Shown here one piece after another: positions 31,683-36,458 of a DNA stretch of 36,458 nt. Both the position numbers and the translations under genes were made by a program. The number at the start of each line of letters is the position of its first letter. Position 1 is the first letter of the stretch. The notes under the pieces are model-generated. The model saw nothing but the letters and a program-made list of their open reading frames with translations, was not told the DNA's origin and did no database searches. The stretch spans positions 1-36,458 of IMG/VR virus record IMGVR_UViG_3300044615_002187. One strand, given 5' to 3'. The DNA comes from a virus.

Positions 31683-32582
31683 ATGAGCACGCCAAGCGGT
31701 TACAAAGACCCATCAAAAGAAACACTACTTAGCGGCCGGTCCGTTGCCGACGTTATTGGCGTACGTGGTTTGCGCGGAATGAAAGGCGCAATTGTATCTG
31801 CTGCCGGTGTAGACGGCCGACCCTCTACATTTAACCCGCACGATCAGCAGCAAATCGTAATCAATATTGAACCAGATACGCCTGGCGGTAAATCTTTGAC
31901 GCTAGCGCAATTCACAAAAAATTCTGTAAACCAAGCATTATCGACAGCGGCCAGTAAAATGCCGGGTAATGACATTAACTCTATTCGGGAGCGTACGGCT
32001 ATGGCATTTGAAGAGCTCGCAAAAATCGCCAATTCTGGCGTACAGAAAACAGCAAATGTCTCAGCTCATGCACCCGCCCAGTCCGCCTCACGCACAACTG
32101 CTGCCGAAGCGGCTGCGTCAGAACCAGTACCAGAGACCGATTACGCCCCGATTGAGACCATTGATCGATCGTATAGTCCTATGGCTGCATTCGGGCTAAA
32201 GAAGTCAGGTAGCTCAAATCAGCGCGTCCCTGCGGTGTCTAAAAAGAGCACAGCCGGACCCCCGAATAAACTGGTGTATTTTGAAAAAGAGGGTATTGGT
32301 ACAGTGCCCGCCTTTTTTCACGATATTGTTGTTGATGTGGCGCTGAATGAGGAGGATTTAACAGAGAGCGGTTTTATCGTGCTTGTTTACGATATGCGTT
32401 TTGAGCAAGCGGCCGCGCGCTGGTTTCCACCGTCAAATGATCCGTACAAGCGCCCGTGGGCCGTCCAAATAAATAACGACCGTAAGCTGTACCTTGTCCA
32501 TACCACTGGTTTTCAGTATGTTTATGATGACCGCGAGTTCTGCATATTACTGGTGGAAAAAGCGGTAGATGCGGAGCTTTAA
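31683..32582 (+). CDS. Unknown protein upstream of portal (299 aa)
   Basis: ATG 31683 with GAGG close before it. The N-terminal third is Gly/Ser-rich (GRSVADVIGVRGLRGMKGAIVS). The middle is disordered-looking (Ala/Ser/Thr/Pro-rich, about 125-185). The last 100 residues look folded, with many aromatic residues (VYFEKEGIGTVPAFFHDIV; YDMRFEQAAARWFPPS; FQYVYDDREFCILLVEKAVD). No motif recognised. Position two genes before the portal suggests a virion or head-assembly role, inferred from context only. Confidence 0.78.
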   Translation: MSTPSGYKDPSKETLLSGRSVADVIGVRGLRGMKGAIVSAAGVDGRPSTFNPHDQQQIVINIEPDTPGGKSLTLAQFTKNSVNQALSTAASKMPGNDINSIRERTAMAFEELAKIANSGVQKTANVSAHAPAQSASRTTAAEAAASEPVPETDYAPIETIDRSYSPMAAFGLKKSGSSNQRVPAVSKKSTAGPPNKLVYFEKEGIGTVPAFFHDIVVDVALNEEDLTESGFIVLVYDMRFEQAAARWFPPSNDPYKRPWAVQINNDRKLYLVHTTGFQYVYDDREFCILLVEKAVDAEL

Positions 32583-32583
32583 A

Positions 32584-32757
32584 ATGGAAAAAATGGGTGT
32601 AGTTCGGCCGGATATTACGCCGGACGTTGAAACCGCAAAAACGGCAGATTGCGCAGACGCCGTGATTGTGGATAATAAAGAGCGTAAAATTGAAGCCCTG
32701 GATGCCGATTTTCGCAAACAAGCTGCGGAGCTGGCGTCGCGTCGTTTAAATTCGTAA
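32584..32757 (+). CDS. Very small hypothetical protein before portal (57 aa)
   Basis: ATG 32584 has GGAG about 8 bases upstream within the end of the preceding gene; an earlier ATG at 32569 would add five residues. The product is charged and probably helical (VDNKERKIEALDADFRKQAAEL), ending in ASRRLNS. It sits directly before the portal gene, 15 bases apart. Small ORFs at this place occur in many phages and may be assembly factors; nothing specific is visible. Confidence 0.6.
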   Translation: MEKMGVVRPDITPDVETAKTADCADAVIVDNKERKIEALDADFRKQAAELASRRLNS

Positions 32758-32772
32758 CCCGGAACGCTCATT

Positions 32773-34704
32773 GTGGCTTATCTAAGCTCAAACAATTTCG
32801 CCACTTCCGGCCCTGGCGTATCGGCGGATGACCGGTTCCCGGATCCGTTTTGCGACATCGCGTCTTTGTCGATGCCTGAGTCTATTCAGGCTGCGCTGCG
32901 CTGGTGCGAATTCATCATGAACTGCAATGGCCTGTATCGCCAGGCTATTGACCGCGTCGTGTCGTACTTCCTGACAGACGTAGAGGTAAACGAAGACGGT
33001 AAAAACGAACTCGGTAACGAAGAAAAAGAAAAGTACCTCGAGTTCTTCGAAAATACGCTGGGGATTAAAAACGTTCTGCACTCTGTTGCCATGGATTATC
33101 TGACTTACGGCAACAGCTTCACGAGCGTGCTTGTTCCATTTAAGCGGTATCTGTCTTGCAAAAAGTGCGGTCTGGAGATGCCGCTCTCGCAGGTTTTCAA
33201 CAAACCAGCCTGCGCTTTTAAGTGGCAGGACTTCGAGTTTTACGCCACCTGTCCGCAATGCCACTATTCTGGCGCCTGGAACCACATCGACCGCCGCAGT
33301 GGCGATGCCAGCGATCTGAAGGTAAAGCGTTGGAACCCGCACGAGATGGAACTTATTTGGGACCCGTATACAGATGAGGTCCGATATGTGTGGCGCATCT
33401 CTGAGGAATATCGCGCGCTTATCCGGCAAGGCCATCTGCACCACCTCGAGCGCGCTAGCTGGGAAGTTATTCAGGCTGTCAAATCGAATCAAAATTTGAT
33501 GTTCGACAAAGACGTGATTTTCCATCTCAAGGAAGACGCGCTAGCTGGTTTGCGTAATCGCGGTTGGGGCATTTCTAGGATTCTGGCAAACTTCCGCCAG
33601 GCCTGGTATGTCCAGATTCTTATGCGCTACAACGAAGCAGTAGCGCTTGATTACGTGATTCCGTTCCGCGTAATCACGCCCGCTCCTCGCGGCGGCGATT
33701 CGGCGTCTAGCGATCCGGTGCATACGATTAATCTCAGCAACTTTACAGGCCGTGTTCAGGCCATGCTCCGGGCGCGTCGTCTGGACCCCGCGCGCTGGAA
33801 CGTACTTCCGTTTCCTGTGAACTACCAAGCACTCGGCGGCGATGCGTCGCAGCTTGCCCCGAAAGACTTGCTCGATCAGGGCTTTGATACATTACTGAAA
33901 TGTATCGGTATGCCGGTTGAGTTATTCAATGGCAGTTTAACTCTGCAGGCTGCTCCGGCAGCTCTTCGGCTATTCGAAGCTAACTGGGCGCATTTGCCGC
34001 ACAATCTTAATCGCTTTCTAGATCACGTAGCGTCGTCTGTGGCAAAGATCAAGTCTTGGGAACCGGCATCTGTAAAGCTGATGCGCGTCACGCACGCGGA
34101 CGACCTCAACAGGCAGATGGCGAAGCTGCAGCTGATGATGGGGCAGCAGATCAGCAAGAGCACGGGGCTCAAATCCGTCGGGCTGGATTACGACGAAGAG
34201 ACAAAGCGCATGCTCGAGGAAGAAAAGATCTACGCCGAAGAACAGAGCAAGATGCAGCGCGAGATGGAACAGGCGCAACAAATGGATGCGCTGTCCGAGT
34301 CTGCTGGCCCAGGCGCTGGCGGTATGGGTATGCCCGGCGCAAGCGCTACTGGCATGCCGCAGGGCGCCGCCCCGCAGCAAGGCGCTATGCCGCCTCCGGG
34401 GCCGCCAGCAAACCCTGTCGATCAGTTTCTCATGCAGCGGCAAAACACGCCGAACGTACCGAGAACGCCAGAAGAGCTGCAATCTCAGGCGCAGTTGCTT
34501 GCACAACAACTGCTGTCTCTGCCTGAGTCTGTAAAGGATAGCCAGCTTATTAAGCTCAAAAAGACAGATCCGACCATGCACGCGCTTGTTAAAAGCGTCA
34601 TCGACGATATTCGACAAGATGCGCAAGTCCAGGGTGGTGCGCAGCTGCTTGCGCAGCAGTACGGCCAGCCGGCTGGTGGTCAAGCTCCGCTCCCGCCAGG
34701 CTAA
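32773..34704 (+). CDS. Phage portal protein with inserted zinc-ribbon
   Basis: GTG start. The 643-residue protein has typical portal features: an early helical stretch RWCEFIMNCNGLYRQAIDRVVSYFLTDV, then DYLTYGNSFTSVLVPF, WNPHEMELIWDPYTDEVRYVW, VIFHLKEDALAGLRNRGWGISRILANFRQAWYVQIL (clip-region helices) and LYNGSL-like GMPVELFNGSLTLQAAPAALRLFEANW. CKKC (129-132) and CPQC (160-163) make a small zinc ribbon within the N-terminal wing. The last 160 residues hold a helical crown and a Gly/Pro/Met-rich tail. It forms the dodecameric DNA channel at the head vertex. Terminase is not in the window. Confidence 0.88.
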   Translation: MAYLSSNNFATSGPGVSADDRFPDPFCDIASLSMPESIQAALRWCEFIMNCNGLYRQAIDRVVSYFLTDVEVNEDGKNELGNEEKEKYLEFFENTLGIKNVLHSVAMDYLTYGNSFTSVLVPFKRYLSCKKCGLEMPLSQVFNKPACAFKWQDFEFYATCPQCHYSGAWNHIDRRSGDASDLKVKRWNPHEMELIWDPYTDEVRYVWRISEEYRALIRQGHLHHLERASWEVIQAVKSNQNLMFDKDVIFHLKEDALAGLRNRGWGISRILANFRQAWYVQILMRYNEAVALDYVIPFRVITPAPRGGDSASSDPVHTINLSNFTGRVQAMLRARRLDPARWNVLPFPVNYQALGGDASQLAPKDLLDQGFDTLLKCIGMPVELFNGSLTLQAAPAALRLFEANWAHLPHNLNRFLDHVASSVAKIKSWEPASVKLMRVTHADDLNRQMAKLQLMMGQQISKSTGLKSVGLDYDEETKRMLEEEKIYAEEQSKMQREMEQAQQMDALSESAGPGAGGMGMPGASATGMPQGAAPQQGAMPPPGPPANPVDQFLMQRQNTPNVPRTPEELQSQAQLLAQQLLSLPESVKDSQLIKLKKTDPTMHALVKSVIDDIRQDAQVQGGAQLLAQQYGQPAGGQAPLPPG

Positions 34705-34719
34705 TAATCGGGATGCGCA

Positions 34720-35760
34720 ATGCGTGCAGGTATCTATACTCACTATGCCCATTGTGATCAGGCGTATTTGGCCGTAAGACTCGCGCAGCTTTTGCAAAAA
34801 CTGGGCGCAGAGTTTGACATCTACTCGGACAATCATCCGGGCATGCTGGGCTTACCGTGCGATAACGCTGTCTTTACTCGAGACGTTATAAAGTTCACGG
34901 ACTGGGCTAAGAAGCAGCGTGTGATCGTTTGGACACACGTACCGAGCGTAGAACAAATAAACTACGCAAAACGTCGCGGTATCCGCACCGTAGTGGCGCC
35001 GATGTGGCAGGACATTGTGCCACCGTTTAAAAAAACGTTACAGCGCGCTGATCATGTCATAACGATGAGCGCTGAATGCCAGATGCTATTCTCTGAAATC
35101 TACAAAATTAGATCAGCAGAGCTCGTACCGTTTGACACAGGATTGCCGGTATTCAAAAAATCACGAACTGTGAATCCACGGCGCATTAACATTTTTTTAC
35201 CGTGGTTTGATCGCAATGCTAAGTGCACAGGTGGCGGGTTTATCGCTTCATTAAAATTCTTGATGGAGCACATGGAAGAGGCGTATCTGACCGTAGCTAT
35301 TACGCCTAGCCAGTTCTCTCCCGCTATCGTAAAGTTTTTCATGACGCTGCAAAAAACTTGCAATGGTCGCGTAAACGTCATTCGTGGCGTGCCGGTGTCA
35401 AAACGCCCGCAGCTGTACACGGATCACGACATCACGCTTTTCCCGGCCGAATGCGACAATTATGGACTTTGCGCGCTCACTTCTTTGACTATGGGCACGC
35501 CTATTCTGACCACGGCTATTCCGCCTCAGACTGACTTTCTGTTTCCAGATGTCAACGCTGTACTCGTTAAGACTGACATAGATTATGACGAGAATGGCGT
35601 AGTGCACGCTCTACCGGACTACGCCAAATTCGTTTACGTGCTGCAAGAAATCATTACATCGCCGCGGCACTTGCAGAAATTGAATCAAAAAACTAACTAC
35701 AACCTGAATACACGACGAAATGCGTTTGAGATGAGCTGGGCAAACCTATTCGACGTGTAA
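34720..35760 (+). CDS. GT-B fold glycosyltransferase (GT4-like)
   Basis: 346 residues with a two-Rossmann layout. The N-half starts MRAGIYTHYAHCDQAYLAVRLAQLLQKLGAEFDIY and contains the WTHVP strand. The C-half has GRVNVIRGVPVSKRPQLYTDHDITLFPAECDNYGLCALTSLTMGTPILTT, the GT4 donor-binding segment. The first Glu (E244) of the EX7E motif is kept, but the second is not obvious (Thr/Ser in its place), which may mean altered catalysis. No membrane segment. It lies right after the portal gene, so virion-protein glycosylation is possible; DNA or host glycans are alternatives. It could use ADP-heptose from the HldE-like pathway, which is inference. Confidence 0.8.
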   Translation: MRAGIYTHYAHCDQAYLAVRLAQLLQKLGAEFDIYSDNHPGMLGLPCDNAVFTRDVIKFTDWAKKQRVIVWTHVPSVEQINYAKRRGIRTVVAPMWQDIVPPFKKTLQRADHVITMSAECQMLFSEIYKIRSAELVPFDTGLPVFKKSRTVNPRRINIFLPWFDRNAKCTGGGFIASLKFLMEHMEEAYLTVAITPSQFSPAIVKFFMTLQKTCNGRVNVIRGVPVSKRPQLYTDHDITLFPAECDNYGLCALTSLTMGTPILTTAIPPQTDFLFPDVNAVLVKTDIDYDENGVVHALPDYAKFVYVLQEIITSPRHLQKLNQKTNYNLNTRRNAFEMSWANLFDV

Positions 35761-35784
35761 CTCGCCAGGCGCAAGGAGGTGCCG

Positions 35785-36458
35785 ATGAGTAAGCAAATAT
35801 TACAACTAGAATCTACCGTGTCTTTTGCTAAAGAAGCCTACGGCGATATTAAAACGCAAACAGACTACGCGCTCATCACATATTGCATGGCTACTGCCCG
35901 CCTAGCGGAAGAAATTGCGCACAGGCTTTTTCGCGACATGCGCGGCGATATGGTACCGCAAGACAAAAACGACATCATAGAAAGTATTGTTCATGCCGCT
36001 GTTTTGAGCGAAATCATAGCGTCTGCCCGTAAAAGCTTTGAGCACGTGGCGGCGATAACGAACGTGCAAATTGCCTCTATGGTGTCGGCCTTGACACGCG
36101 ATTTCAGGCTGGTAGAAACAAAGCGCGACATTGAGTATCGCGGCCGACTAAGCGTAAGCCCACTAGCAACACAAATAGTCGCTGTCGCTGGTATTATCTG
36201 TAGCGCCAAAAGCGCCACAAATTTTTTACATCAAAACAAGCTTGCAGCTGTACCTAAAACACGTAAAATCCTTGCGCAATTAGACGGCGACTTACTTGCT
36301 ATTCACGCCACATCGCGCTATTACACTCTTCGCCTTTATTCGCACGCTGCGCGCAATTTAATACTTGACGCAAATCAGACGATCAAAAAATTTAAGTCTG
36401 ACGCGCGCAATGCTCGGCTTGTAGAAAAAAGCACGGCTGGCATTCGTAATCGGCATGC
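35785..36458 (+). CDS. Helical protein, 3' end cut by the window; degenerate HD-domain-like
   Basis: The frame opens at ATG 35785 after a strong AAGGAGG and runs without stop to the last base (224 codons visible). The layout recalls the HD domain of RelA/SpoT-type enzymes: HAAVLSE (70-76) in the place of HDxxED, IASMVSALTRD (96-106) for the usual V..LT.D helix, and a helix up to N146 in the place of the (A)D...N segment. The catalytic HD dyad is not present and the match is weak, so this may be only a helical protein. The remaining C-terminal part outside the window would decide. Confidence 0.6.
   Translation, partial: MSKQILQLESTVSFAKEAYGDIKTQTDYALITYCMATARLAEEIAHRLFRDMRGDMVPQDKNDIIESIVHAAVLSEIIASARKSFEHVAAITNVQIASMVSALTRDFRLVETKRDIEYRGRLSVSPLATQIVAVAGIICSAKSATNFLHQNKLAAVPKTRKILAQLDGDLLAIHATSRYYTLRLYSHAARNLILDANQTIKKFKSDARNARLVEKSTAGIRNRH

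Noticed and set aside
34056-34526. A + strand alternative frame rich in Arg and Ala within the portal gene.
   Set aside because: It is produced by the GC-biased third positions of the portal tail and has no start signal of its own.
34018-34836. Minus-strand open frame of 272 codons opposite the portal C-terminus.
   Set aside because: It is Leu/Arg/His-rich shadow of the repetitive Gln/Gly/Pro region of the portal gene.
1-36458. The window begins with GAGCTC (SacI) and ends with GCATGC (SphI), as if it were a cloned fragment.
   Set aside because: GAGCTC occurs several times inside the window (for example near 281 and 1816), so it is not a simple digest fragment. Edge palindromes can be chance.
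1-36458. CRISPR arrays or long tandem repeats.
   Set aside because: I found no regularly spaced repeats; the only repeats are short hairpins, the leader pair and the post-terminator motif.

Overview
The window reads as a stretch of a large, strictly lytic-style tailed bacteriophage genome (Caudoviricetes), probably infecting a Gram-negative host. Every credible gene is on the + strand. Genes are packed with 4-base ATGA overlaps or gaps of a few bases, and no integrase, repressor or host housekeeping gene is visible. The phage calls rest on recognisable replication and recombination proteins, a portal protein, a single tRNA and many unrecognised small proteins. The Gram-negative guess is an inference from an HldE-like ADP-heptose biosynthesis enzyme. 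Base composition is near 50% G+C, except for two clearly GC-rich patches at about 3.8-4.3 kb and 30.07-31.36 kb.

Layout. Positions 1-3.6 kb hold a gene cut by the left edge, an HldE-like bifunctional sugar kinase/adenylyltransferase, two small unknowns and a DnaQ-like exonuclease. A tRNA-Gln(UUG) follows at 3612-3682. From 3.7 to 5.8 kb there is a run of small unknown genes, part of it a GC-rich island. From 5.8 to 18.7 kb lies the replication/recombination core: SbcD-like and SbcC-like nuclease/ATPase, two unknowns, a UvsW-like SF2 helicase, an unknown, a DnaB/RecA-fold helicase, a TOPRIM primase, and a 1050-residue family A DNA polymerase with an N-terminal uracil-DNA-glycosylase-like domain. 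From 18.7 to 21.6 kb a 457-residue protein in its own apparent transcription unit (possible ssDNA-binding protein) is followed by a UvsX/RecA-like recombinase. From 21.6 to 27.3 kb there are mostly unknowns, with a DUF932-like protein, a DUF1016/YhcG-N-like protein, a GT-A glycosyltransferase, a Cys/Lys-rich protein and a zinc-ribbon protein. From 27.3 to 31.7 kb there are a coiled-coil protein, a RuvC-like resolvase, unknowns and a GC-rich foreign-looking gene. From 31.7 kb to the end come a putative pre-portal protein, the portal protein, a GT-B glycosyltransferase and a gene cut by the right edge.

How it fits together. UvsX, UvsW, SbcCD (T4 gp46/gp47 equivalents), a RuvC-like resolvase, DnaQ, helicase and primase form a T4-like recombination-dependent replication toolkit, here paired with a family A rather than a family B polymerase. 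The portal gene marks the start of the morphogenesis module; terminase, capsid and tail genes are outside the window. Three rho-independent terminators (20.13, 27.26 and 31.63 kb) split the right half into transcription units. Two of them carry the upstream gene's stop codon in the hairpin loop and share the same downstream sequence.

The points I would look at first are the UDG-like/PolA fusion with a substituted catalytic position, the HldE plus two glycosyltransferases, the two compositionally foreign patches, and the paired acidic DDDFF-type segments. I do not see proof of a wholly new defence or counter-defence system. The unknown genes between SbcC and UvsW and around the DUF932/YhcG-like pair are the best places for undescribed function.
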